Below are positions 23,663 through 34,421 of a DNA stretch of 64,000 nucleotides, piece by piece. A model generated the notes under the pieces. It saw only the letters and a program-made list of their open reading frames with translations. It was not told the DNA's origin and made no database searches. The first letter of the stretch is position 1. Every line of letters begins with the position of its first letter. The stretch comes from Artemisia argyi (Eukaryota > Streptophyta > Magnoliopsida > Asterales > Asteraceae), in NCBI GenBank assembly GCA_030686995.1, contig CM060708.1, forward strand, positions 262,320,544-262,384,543, in the 5' to 3' direction. The translations under genes were made by a program, and so were the position numbers.

Positions 23663-23945
23663 GTAGTCACATGTGAAGAAAAACTACACATTTCATCAAA
23701 CACCTAATGGGCATTAAAAAACTTGCACACGCGAAGAAAAACTACACATCTCATCAAACACCTAATGGGCATTAAAAAAACTTGCACATGTGAAGAAAAA
23801 CTACACATCTCATCAAACACCTAATGGGCATTAAAAAAACTTGCACATGTGAAGAAAAATTACACATTTCATCAAACACCTAATGGCATTAAAAAAAACT
23901 TGCACATGTGAAGAAAAATTACACATTTCATCAAACACCTAATTA
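23663..23945. repeat. tandem array D: about 62-bp units with CACATGTGAAGAAA
   Basis: Four and a half highly similar units read CTTGCACATGTGAAGAAAAA, then CTACACATCTCATCAAACAC and CTAATGGGCATTAAAAAAA. The second unit has CACACGCGAAG in place of CACATGTGAAG. Units are nearly identical, so this array is younger than arrays A and B. It lies about 0.65 kb inside the right end of the large element. Confidence 0.9.
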
Positions 23946-24595
23946 AGTAACTTATAAGTTATAACAATCAAACACATAATAATTCAGAATTCTACAATAA
24001 AATTTTATCAAAAATAATAGTTACTTGAAATTTTTGTGTTGTCTGATTTGGAAAATTTGTGTTCTTCATCAATCTCAGCTTCAGTTGACCTAATTTCATT
24101 AACATCTTCTTCTTCTTCACTCATATCTGTCGAATTGTATGTGTTTATGAACAATTATAATTCGTAGTGATTCCGGTAATAGACGGTGGTAGAAGGTTGG
24201 TGGCGGTGTAGTGGTGGTTTGAATGGAGGTTGTTAGGATCGGTGGTAGAAAGTTGGTGGCAGTGTATTGGTGGTTTAAAAGGCGGTTGTTATTATCGATG
24301 GTAGAAGGATGGTGGCGGTGTAGTGGTGGTTTAAAAGGCGGTTGTTAGGATCGGTGGTAGAAGGTAGTTGGTTATTGGGTGGAGAGGATGAACTGTGTTT
24401 TCACATTCGAATTTTGATATGTGTGTTTTTTTTCAATGTATATTAGTTGTTTGGAATAATTACAAAAATACCCTTCAGTTAGTGTAAATGTTGGATCAAA
24501 CTTAGCCATTAGATCTTTAAAAAGGAGGGATTAGATGGATGGCTAGGATCTCTTCTCGCGTTCTCACAAAAATTAGATTTCTCACATGAATGGCC

Positions 24596-24600
<5 letters not shown>
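23946..24600. repeat. right subterminal region and inverted end
   Basis: 24180-24370 carries three GGTGGTAGAAGGTTGGTGGC-like units and mirrors the CCACC-rich zone near the left end. 24470-24600 is the right inverted repeat, with GGATCTCTTCTCGCGTTCTC as the partner of the left-end core. Element ends abut a TA run at 24600-24628. Confidence 0.7.
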
Positions 24601-24631
<31 letters not shown>

Positions 24632-25007
24632 TACATATCATTTCTTCCATTATATTTTTTATATACTTATCTTTATTACATAACATATTTTATTTTGTAC
24701 ATTAATTATTCAAAAGCATTAAATCGTTTGATATGATATTCATTTTCTTTAACTTAAAAAAATTGAATATATTAGGGTGTTTTCCTTTGTTTTTTCGGTG
24801 GATTTTAGTGTGACTTAATTTTAATACCGTCATTTTGTTCATATATTATTCAATTGGGGAAAATCGAAACCCGCGGGGAAACCCAAAAAACCAATAGGCG
24901 GGTAATGGGGCAGATACGGGTTTGGATATTATAAACGGGTACGGGTACGGGTACATGTACACTAAAACCCGCCCCGAACCTGACCCTTTGCCATCCCTAC
25001 ATGTGAT

Positions 25008-25375
25008 ATTACATATCACATGTGATTTAACACTAATATTACACATGATATTACATATCATATATGATATATCACATGTGATTTTTTCATTCAAATTTCA
25101 GTAACGAAAAAATACGTGAAAAAAAAACCTTTTTTTTTGTCGAAAGTATATCAAAGTATCCTTGTACAAAAAGATAATTAAATGCTCGTCGCGATGGTGT
25201 AATTATTTTCGTTTAACGATTAACGGTTTAAGAGATATTTAAATTATTAAAAATATGTGAAATATTAAAATGCTTTTAATCTCAACTATTGATTTCTTTT
25301 TAGATGAATGGTGGAGATGAGTCCCTTGATATGTAAGAAAAGTTTGGTATGTAAAATAATTATCCTCTTTTTGTT
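25008..25375 (-). repeat. right arm of the foldback element
   Basis: Inverted partner of 5430-5737. It begins with the displaced palindromic centre (several ATCACATGTGAT-like words at 25000-25080), followed by the matching text CAGTAACGAAAAAA, GTCGAAAGTATATC, GATAATTAAATGCTCGTC and TTTAACGATTAACGG. A TAAGATTGGTAT-like outer edge near 25370 is approximate. Confidence 0.75.
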
Positions 25376-26184
25376 TTTGAAACCCCTATTTTATATATTT
25401 ACCTAAGTACTTTGTGAGACATTTTGATTTGTTAATTTTATCTGAACTCTTAGGTTTTTATTTTATATTTTTATGTTTACTTTAATTTGGTTTTAACCGA
25501 AACCAAACTAAATTCTAATTTGATGTATGATTTAGTTTTATCTGTTTTATAATTGATTTTGTTTGGTTTTAGTTTTGACTTTAAAATTTTCAAACCAATA
25601 AATTATAACCATACAACCCACAAATCCGAAAATCGAACTGATAAATACCCCTAGCTAAAAGTAGACCATAATGGTATAATTATAGAATTGAGTTAATCAT
25701 ACAAAATTTTAACTTTGAACATTATCAAGTGTGAACGAACTTGTTTGATATGAATTAATCTAACAATGTTATTAAGGGGTCGTTTGGGTTGTTGCTAGGA
25801 ATTACAATGAGTATCAGATTTGGTATGTGGATGAATGATACAGTAATAGATATGAAAAAGTGTATCATTTCTATCGTTTATGTTTGGATAACGAAATATG
25901 GTATGAAAAAGTATATAGATAATTGAATTTTATAGTAAAAAAAATAGAAGCCCACAAAAATGAATTTCATATACACCAAATTAATAAGTAATAAGTCTAT
26001 AACTATGATATACCCATTTCATTCTTCCCATTAAACAACCCATAATCCCATTCCCATATACCTCTAGAACGCACCCTAAAAACACATAGTAACAATGAGT
26101 CACTTTATTTTGCATACTCTAATTTTGATGCTTATAAAGGGACAAATCTCCACCACCAATCTAGTTTTATTTAATGGTGAGGAT
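25376..26184. mobile_element. AT-rich DNA with a probable hAT-like MITE
   Basis: From 25376 to about 25770 no gene is seen. About 25773-26082 has weak inverted ends (AGGGGTCGTTTGGG and reverse complement AGGGTGCGTTCTAG) around AT-rich, palindrome-prone text, as in CGTTTGG-type hAT MITEs. No clean target duplication was found. Confidence 0.4.
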
Positions 26185-26251
26185 TAATCTAAAATTAAAT
26201 ATGGAAACCTAAGTCCATGTTTTCTTTTTCCCTTTTCTTTGTCTTTTTGTC

Positions 26252-26298
<47 letters not shown>

Positions 26299-28100
26299 GT
26301 CTTTTTTTATTAATTATTCACCTTTTTTTTTGTAGTTCACGTTATTTTTCTTTGTTTTTGGTCATTTTTTTTCTAATTCATTTTTCTTATTATAATTCAC
26401 TTTTTTTAGTTCATTTTTTTTTTCGTTTTCATACTTTTTTCTTTGTTTTCATACGTTTTCGTCTATTTTCGTACGTTTTCATACATTTTTGTCCGTTTTC
26501 GCTCGTTTTCTTTCGTTTTCATCCGTTTTTGTCCGTCATCATACATTTTCGTCCGTTTACTTACATTTTCGCCCATTTACGTTCGTTTTCGTCTGTTTTC
26601 TTACATTTTCGTTTGTTTTCATAAGTTTTCGTCTGTTTAAATACGTTTTCATCCGTTTTCAGACGTATTTTTATGTTCTCATACGTTTTGTCCGTTTTCA
26701 ATACATATTCATCCGTTTTCTTGCGTTTTCATCCGTTTTCGTTCATTTTTATGCATTTTCGTCCGTTTTCATCCGTTTTCTTTCATTATCGTCAATTTTT
26801 CATACGTTTTCGTCCTTTTTCATACGTATTTTTACGCTTTCATACGTTTTCATCTGTCTCCATATATATTCGTCCGTTCTCATTCATTTTCGTCCGTTCT
26901 TAAATATTTTTGGCCATTTTCAAACATTTTCATACCTTCCTGAATATCAGAAGTGATATTCTGTGATATTCAGAATATCACAAGTGATATTCAGAATATC
27001 ACAAGTGATATTCAGAATATCACAAGTGATATTCTGTGATTTTCTGAATATCACAAGTGATATTTTGTGATATTCAGAGTACCACAAATGATATTTTGAA
27101 TATCATAAATGATATTCTGAATATCACAAGTGATTTTCTAAATACAAGTGATTTTAACTAATATTTTATAACATAAAAATCACAAGTGATATTCAGAAAA
27201 TCACAAGTGATATTCTGAATAAATCACAAGTGATATTCTGAATATCAATTGTGATATTAAAAATCGTATGAAAACGTATGAAAACGGATGAATACGTATG
27301 AAAACGAACGAGAACATAAGAAAATCACAAGTGATATTCAGAAAGTCACAAGTGATATTCTGAATATCACTTTTTTTGGGTAAAAGGTCACTGAATATCA
27401 CTCATAATATTCAGAAACGTAAGAAAACGGACTTGTACATATGAAAATAGACAAAAATGTATCAAAGCGTAAAAACACGTATGAAAATAGACAAAAACAT
27501 ATGAAAAATGGACGAAAACAAAAGAAAACGGATGAAAACGAACGAAAACGTAAGAAATCGGACGAAAACGTATAAAAATGGACGAAAATGGGTGAAAACG
27601 TAAGAAAACAGATGAAAATGTATGAAAGCGTAAAAACACGTCTAAAAACGATGAAAATGTATGAAAAATGGATGAAAACGAATGAAAGCGGTCGAAAATG
27701 TATTAAAACGAACGAAATGGATGAAAACGTATTAAAACGAATGGAAACATAAGAAAACAGACGAAAATGTATGAAAACGGAGGTAGATGGGCAAAAACGT
27801 AAGAAAACGGACGAAAACGTATAAAAACAGACGAAAACATCTAAAAATGGACGAAAACGTATAAAACGTATGAAAATGGATAAAAACATCTGAAAATGGA
27901 CGAAAACGTATATAAACGTAAAACGGACGAACACGTTTGAAAATTGATGAAAACATATAAAAACTGACGAAAATGTTTGAAAAGAAACGAAAGCGTAAAA
28001 AACCAGACGAAAACGTATGAAAATAAACGAAAATGTATGAAAGCGAAAAAAAAAAAAAAAAATTAGCTTTTCATATTTAATCTATTAGGTTATGGTGAAG
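26185..28100. repeat. 1.9-kb foldback element of GTTTTC-type short repeats
   Basis: The left arm (about 26420-26935) is a run of roughly 12-bp units such as GTTTTCGTCCGTTTTCATAC. The right arm (about 27260-28045) is the same text in reverse complement (GAAAACGGACGAAAACGTAT). Outer flanks AAATTAAATATGGAAAC and GATTAAATATGAAAAG are weak inverted partners. The long Phe/Arg-rich open frames over both arms come from the unit length being a multiple of three and are not genes. An (ATT)n tract sits at 26253-26298. The element ends about 200 bp before the EPCR-like promoter. Confidence 0.8.
26940..27390. repeat. central array of AATATCACAAGTGATATT units
   Basis: More than a dozen copies of a short palindrome-like word, TATTCAGAATATCACAAGTG, with variants, occupy the hinge of the foldback. 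Each unit is itself near-palindromic (AATATCAC and GTGATATT). Confidence 0.85.
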
Positions 28101-28275
28101 ATTCTTTGATAAATACTTATCAAAATAAGAGTAATCATTTGAGCTTTTCTTTGCAAACAATATCGTTTAAACTTAAAATTCAAAATTTAAACCAATACAA
28201 ACACAAACACAAAAAAAAGTCTTTGTGCAAAACACGCAACAGTAGTACTTGTAAACCGACTTAAAGTCAAACACC

Positions 28276-28283
28276 TATAAAAA
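28276..28283 (+). promoter_or_regulatory. TATA box of the EPCR-like gene
   Basis: CCTATAAAAAGCCC lies about 150 bp before a likely 5' UTR exon that ends ATTCAACAG|GTACGT at 28431. The long pyrimidine-rich leader (28320-28400) and the intron in the 5' UTR fit a plant promoter. Transcription would start near 28308, by spacing only. Confidence 0.5.
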
Positions 28284-28871
28284 GCCCTTCATTAATCACA
28301 ACCACAACTATTCACCTCCATCATCCAACGGCTCCAAACTTCTCTTTCTCTTCCTTTCACCTTTTCATTTTCCCGCTCACCTTCATTCTCCCGCCCAATT
28401 TACTTTCTTGATATCACTCCAACATTCAACAGGTACGTCTAATTTTTTTTTTTTTATATAAAGATTCAATTTTCATGAATACCCATTTGATTTTGATCTA
28501 AACCCAGTTTGTATCTTACCCGAAACCTTGTTTTTTATACTAAATCTACGATCTTTATGTTTGTTTAGTCTTATAATTGTGTCTTTTAGTTCAAGATTTT
28601 TGTGGGTTGTTAAAAAGATTTGATTTTCATCAAAACCCATGTTTTAATTTTTGTGTTTTTAGTCCTATTTTTATTTTATTTTTTTTTCAAGATTTTATTG
28701 GGGTTTTGTTTTTTTTATTAAAAAGATTTGATTTTGATCAAGACCCTTATTTTAGTTTTACCTAAGACATTGTTTTTTCATATTAGATTTACAATCTTTA
28801 TTTTTTTTTTTGGGTTAACAAGATAAATACTGTTAGTTAAGGTTTTGGGGGTATTTTGGTAATTTGTGATA

Positions 28872-31770
28872 ATGAGACTAGCAGGGATGAAACGGAGTAC
28901 AAGGGTTTTTGGGGATAGGGTTTTAAGATCGAAAAAAAGGTTTAACGAAACTCGATATGAACACGAAGCGAAAAAATTAAAAAAATTGTTACCTGTTGAT
29001 GTTGTTGATATTCAAGAAAACAATGTTAAGGTTGTTGATCATCGTTTTGGTTTAGTTGCTGAGTTCGAGGGGAATCGGAGGTATAATCGGTGTCGAAAAG
29101 TTGGGAATTTTAATGAATTTGATGAGGGTATGGGGAATATCGATAAAAAGGAACGGTTTGTGGAGAATTTGAATGGCAAAAGAGCGGATGGGGATATGGA
29201 AATTGATGGTGGAAAAGGGCAAGTGATTAAATTGGGGGAATTTAAGGATAGTAATTTGGTTGATGAGTATGTGAGCCGTGTTAAGCGTTTTGAGAATGTT
29301 TATACAAGGAAACGAAAGAGGAATGTAGGGACGGATTCGTGTTTGAAAAGTAGTAGTTTTGATGAAAATTGCGGTTATGATAAGAAGTACGGGAAGTATT
29401 ATAGGAAGAAGAAGAAGGTTAAAGTTAGTTTAGACACGGGTTCTGCTGGAAAAGATGTTACACGGAAAGGGCCTATTGTTTTTGCTAGTAGCAGTGGCAG
29501 TGTTGATCAGGTTTTGTGTTTTGTTAGTTCAGTGTTGACATACTTGAGGAAGGCTAAAGTGTTTTCTTGGAGAAGGTTTTCTTCGTTTCTGCTGTTAGAG
29601 CCAGCTGCAAGCATTTACCAATCAAATGGTACTCGGTTGCTACTGGTATGTTCTGTTTTGAACATTCTCGTGTATAAGTTAACAGTTTTTTTTTTATTTA
29701 CTGATGATGTTCATATAATCTTGTATAATGGATATTATGATGTCAATTGTTTCACATTAAATAATACGGAGTATTGTTTATCTGTTTTAGAGTTACATAG
29801 TATTGTAAAATCATAATTGGTTACCACTTTTATCCAAAAACAAAGTCTTGTATGTTTTAGAAAAAGTAGATTCTATGCTCTAGGAAATATTGTGGCTCGT
29901 TTGTTTGAGTACTGAATTAAAGGGACAGTAGTTTATCATCTTAAAAGTTAGTAGTAGTTCACATTCACAAGTAATCCAATCACATTCACGAGTAATCCAA
30001 GTAAATGTTCTTAATTGCAAATATATTAGTTTCAAAGTTGTAATTAGTTGTTATGATTTATGGCGGTTTTTTCTAAATTAGTGTGACTTTAAGTCTGTAA
30101 ATAGTACTCGCAAATGGTTCTAAATGCAGCACATTTGTGTTTCTTTATTTTGCTTTCAGGATTCTACTTTTTCTAAGAGGAACGGTTTCTTCAAAGTATT
30201 TGGCTCTATCAACTCTATACCATTCTTTACCATCAACTTCAGTTCAGTTCCATCCTGCTTCTTGTTTATGCACACAAACTTACTTCTGAAATTTGCATTA
30301 TTGTCTAATGCATTTCTAAAGCTTCAAATAGCTGAGAATGTTACAAGTGATGATATCAATGTGCTAGCAATTGACACTGCCAGAAGTATCTATCATCTAG
30401 ATAAATGTATCGTAACTAAAAAGCCTAGATCTGCAGTAAAAAGAGTCCCGAGGGGCTCAGGTGTAAAGGGTTATTCTCTAAGAAAAGCGTTTGTAAATGA
30501 TTCTTCTCAAAGAAAAGCGTTTGTAAATGATTTTTCTCAAAGAAAAACACTTGTAAATAATTCTTCTCAAAGAAAAGCCCTTGTAAGAAAGAAGGTCCCG
30601 GGGCTCTCACGTGTAAATAATTCTTCTCAAAGAAAAGTTTCTGCAATTAAAAGGGTCTCGAGGGTCTCACGTGTAGACAAAACTTCTCAAAGAAAAGAAC
30701 TTGTAACTGATTCTTCTCAAAGTAAAGAGCATGTAAATGATTCAACTCCAGTAAAAGTGCTTATAGATGAGTTTTTAGTAAACCAATTGCGGGACATTGT
30801 AGAAGGTGTATTACCCGTGCCTGTTATCAAGGAAGTAGAAGGGTATGAAGCGGTGGAATATGTACCCTTTTTGCAACCTGAATCATATATCAGTTCAAAA
30901 AGTGATGAAGTTACTCCAACATTGGAAAAAAGTTACCCCGTTTATGATATGGACTCTGATGATGAAAAATGGTTAAAGAAGTTGAGTAGCAAACATTTTG
31001 AGGTCTCAGAAGATATTTTTGAAAAAGCAGTTGATGCTTTTGAAAGAGGAATATATCGTAGTCCAAATGATTATTCTGATGCTGCATCAGCCATTGATCG
31101 GTGTCTGGATATTGCATCAAAGGGAGTTTTAAAAGATGTGTATAGGTATTGGATGAATAGAAGGAAGAAGAAACATTCTTCACGTGTACGACTAGGAGTC
31201 TTTCAGGTAAAAATCAAATCTTTTAAGATTAGAGTTTCTTAAAGTTTGTAACAAGTAGGATTTTTTAACTGTAAGATTTGATGACAGTGTAATAAACCTC
31301 ATAAAGTCGAAAGGGCTACTAGAAGTACTGCTGATCGCAAGAAACGAGTATCTAGAAGACTGTCGAGCAAACGTGCTGCAGAAAAGCAGCCTGTTTTCAA
31401 GAAAGGTTTATATTCTAGCCAGTAGCCCCTTTACTAAAGGATTTGTGTATTTTCTTATAAATGATGTGAAAACTCCGATTTATTCAAGTCTTATTAACCC
31501 TTAGATTTTAATATCTGAACAGCAACAGTGAGTGATGAAAAAGTGTTGAAAGATACCAAAAGGGCCTATATCAATGTGCATGAAGCACAAGAAGCTGCAA
31601 GGAGGTCAGAAGAGGCAGCCATTGCTAAACGAAATGAAGCTCAAGCACTTATGGAGATTGCTGACTTGGCATCATATCGAGCAACAGTGGCACTTAGAAT
31701 TGCAGACGCTCTAGCAGCAGGTGGCCCAGTAGACAACCCAACGGGTGGCACCTTCAGTTTTCTTTTTTAG
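28872..31770 (+). CDS. Enhancer-of-polycomb-like protein (EPCR type)
   Basis: Four coding exons join in phase: 28872-29645, 30160-31206, 31288-31405 and 31523-31770, giving 728 residues. A further 5' UTR exon ends at 28431. The N-terminal third is basic, with nuclear-localisation-like KRKRN (about residue 150) and RKKKKVK (about 183). The plant EPC-like core follows at the exon 1/2 junction: FSSFLLLEPAAS, then NGFFKVFGSINSIPFFTINF and SSVPSCFLFMH. The C-terminal domain has YDMDSDDEKWLKKLSSKHFE, YRSPNDYSDAASAIDRCLDI and VYRYWMNRRKKK, and an Ala-rich helix ends the protein. Arabidopsis relatives At5g04670/At4g32620 (EPCR1/2) belong, from memory, to the PEAT chromatin complex. Length fits the shorter paralogue. 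Residues about 366-459 are a lineage-specific SQRKAFVND repeat. The frame is clean throughout. Confidence 0.85.
30481..30760 (+). repeat. in-frame repeat in the EPCR-like coding sequence
   Basis: Eight or so copies of a roughly 30-bp unit, mostly TCTCAAAGAAAAGCG plus a Val-Asn-Asp codon group, encode SQRKAFVNDS-like decapeptides. Two longer spacer units carry KKVPGLSRV and KRVSRVSRV. All changes keep the frame. The stretch makes a long basic, Ser-rich linker between the core and C-terminal domains. Confidence 0.85.
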
Positions 31771-34378
31771 TGACAATGTGGCTTTTGTAAAGGAGATACC
31801 ATTCTTATTGGCCGTTACGACTTACGAGTATACAGCATGGTGGTTGATATTGAAAATGGTACAGTCAAGTTTGTAGAGTTTGTTGATTTTTTTGTAATGA
31901 GTTGTATGAATGTTAGAAACCCTCACAATTCTTTTGTGTAACAATATGGCCCCGAATGCGAAAATAAATAAGATGGGTGAATTTTGAGGTTGAATAAAAA
32001 GGATTGTAATATGAAGATAGCTTAATATGTTCTGTTTCTGGTTTACTATTTCTTTTTGGTTAAAAGATAATTAGAATTTTTATTATAGTTCCAACTTCCA
32101 AGGATGTTGGGGTGTTTGATTTTTACTTTTATGGTTTGATGTCTACTTATTTAATCTGAACTTCTCATTGATTTGTGGTTGCTATTTCATTTGATGTCTA
32201 GTTATCTTGTTAAGGGATACAATGTTGGTGATTTTAGTTTCATCACTTATATTTTAGGATATTTATGTAATTGTGATTTACTTGAGATCAAGGGCTTAAT
32301 CAGCTTTAGCTTACAGTCGAGTTAGGAGGTGCGGAGCGCACACTCGTTCTAGCTAGTTTGATGCCGCCACGAACAAAGAGCGGGGGTCAAGGGGGTCGCG
32401 CCCCTTGGGATTTGGGTATTACCCGTTTTCCCCTCCAAACTGTTTTTTCCCACCAAAAGGCACACCTTTTCATGAAACGGTGTGACTCTTCCCGCCAACT
32501 GTTTTTAACCGAAAATAACTAACTTTCGGTTGGGTGATATACACTGGTATTGATCTCTTCCAGACATAACAAATATAACAACTTTTTGTATATTGCTTTG
32601 ATTTCTCATGCCTTAGAAACAAAGTGTTCTCTAATCCAATTGAGGATTTCGTGATACCTAAGGCATATAGGGTCGAAATATTCAATCTGAAAGTGATCTC
32701 AACACGATTCAGAGAACATATCAGGATTATTACCACCAACACACACCCATTTTCTAACATGTACAAATCATATTAACTACGACCAACTGGTCTTTTTCTT
32801 TTTAAGAGACAAGTCATAACAACAATAGTTGTAATGGAACTTTTATATTGGATATTCAGATATAATACTCCTCAATATGTTCTGTCTCAGTTGATTTATA
32901 CTGGTCAACAACTTGATCTTGGCAAAATATCAGACAAGCATGATAGAAATTTTATATTTTATACGACATTTTTGTTACTTCAATTTAATCTTTAAATATG
33001 GATAGAAGGCATCGGTTCAATTCCTTTTGCTAAGGAAATCCATCCATAGCTGATCTATATTAGCCCTGATCTTGCAAACGCTTGTTTCGGAGCATCCCAT
33101 TGTATCACTTCTGAAACAGGGATGCTCTTTGACCATCTTGTGCTATGTCTTGTCTTTAGGATCTGCATTGCGGCCTTGAATACAAGATATTGTGCAAGTA
33201 AAACACTAAAATGGCTTTTGGCGAAACTTTATATCATTCTATCATCATACTTAACTTTTTAAAGAGTCAATCATATAATTATATACTATAAAAATTGTAT
33301 TTGAGATCTGCTTTTGCAAAATCTCAAGTCTTAATGAAATATGCTATCTTCTTAAAAGTATATTTTTCTTTGTTAATTGCATTAGCATGTTTGTTAAAGT
33401 GCCAGTGTGTTTTTTGATTGCAAGTATATCTAATTAAACATTTACATGCTGGCACAAATGTTCAACTAATATTCTATGCTAATGAAAAGCTGATATTTTC
33501 ATTCCTTTGCATTTAGACATTGTATTTGTATTTGCTTCAAATTTTAAAACAAATTGGATAGGCGTTTCTTATTTTTCTAAGCTTTTACACCTACATTATT
33601 GATCATTAGACAAATATAGAAAACGTGTCGTGTCAACTCGTATGATATGAGACCTTTTGCTACGATATTGCCACTAAAGAGTTTACGAGTAATGTTGGTT
33701 GTGCTGCACATTGTTACTGAACTTATGAGTAATGTGGGAACAAAGATAAAAGCACGGTGATATGTCACATAAGGTACATATTAACTTATTAAGTTAGATG
33801 GTTGATGAGCAGCATACGTCAATTTAAAGCTATTTATGGACCATCTTTGTAATCAATTTTTCTTGAAAATAAGATCCATAACTTTAAAAAATCCACCTAA
33901 CAAAAATTGTAATCTAAAGGCAAACTACATCTCACCTTATATCTTACACATATCTCTCTTACATGTACTGACTGGCAACCACTGGTTTAAGAAACAATCT
34001 TTCACCACATATAATCCATGACTCACTATGTAGACACAACATGTCGAACCCACCCCATCCACCATACATTTTTCAGCAACTAAACTTTATATATAATGTA
34101 TATCAGATCTTAGTTCTAGGAGCCCCTCTGGTAATATATTTAATATAGTGAATCTATTAAAAAATAAATAAATAAATAAATAAATAAAAATAAAAAAATA
34201 AAAAGAAAAAAAACACTTATCCTAAGTTTTATACAGTAAATGTTTTTCTAGTCACTATATATGACAGGTATTTCGAAATATGTACATGTCATAAAACTCA
34301 CTTCTTTGCATAAAAGATGACATGATCTAGTTAACTTTAGCACCATCAAGCTGGACTAAAACTACACCATTTTGCTCT
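31771..34378. other. intergenic; one LTR-like remnant
   Basis: AATAAA-type signals near 31966 and 31993 probably end the EPCR-like transcript. About 32320-32760 has the look of a degenerate copia LTR: a GC-rich core (AGCGGGGGTCAAGGGGGTCG) and an end in TTCTAACA near 32760; this is a weak call. An (AAAT)n tract lies at about 34157-34215. Otherwise AT-rich with no gene seen. Confidence 0.4.
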
Positions 34379-34385
34379 TATAAAT
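34379..34385 (+). promoter_or_regulatory. TATA-like box of the PDR gene
   Basis: CTTATAAATTG lies 43 bp before the ATG at 34422. A start site about 30 bp downstream would leave a leader of only about 10 nt, so either the leader is very short or the true promoter lies further up. Confidence 0.4.
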
Positions 34386-34421
34386 TGTGTTTTTCTACAG
34401 TTTTAGTTTAAGTTTTTAAAG

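Noticed and set aside
26217..27956. Long Phe/Arg/Ser-rich open frames on both strands
   Set aside because: They follow from a short GTTTTC-type repeat whose units keep frame; frames overlap each other and have no start context or domain.
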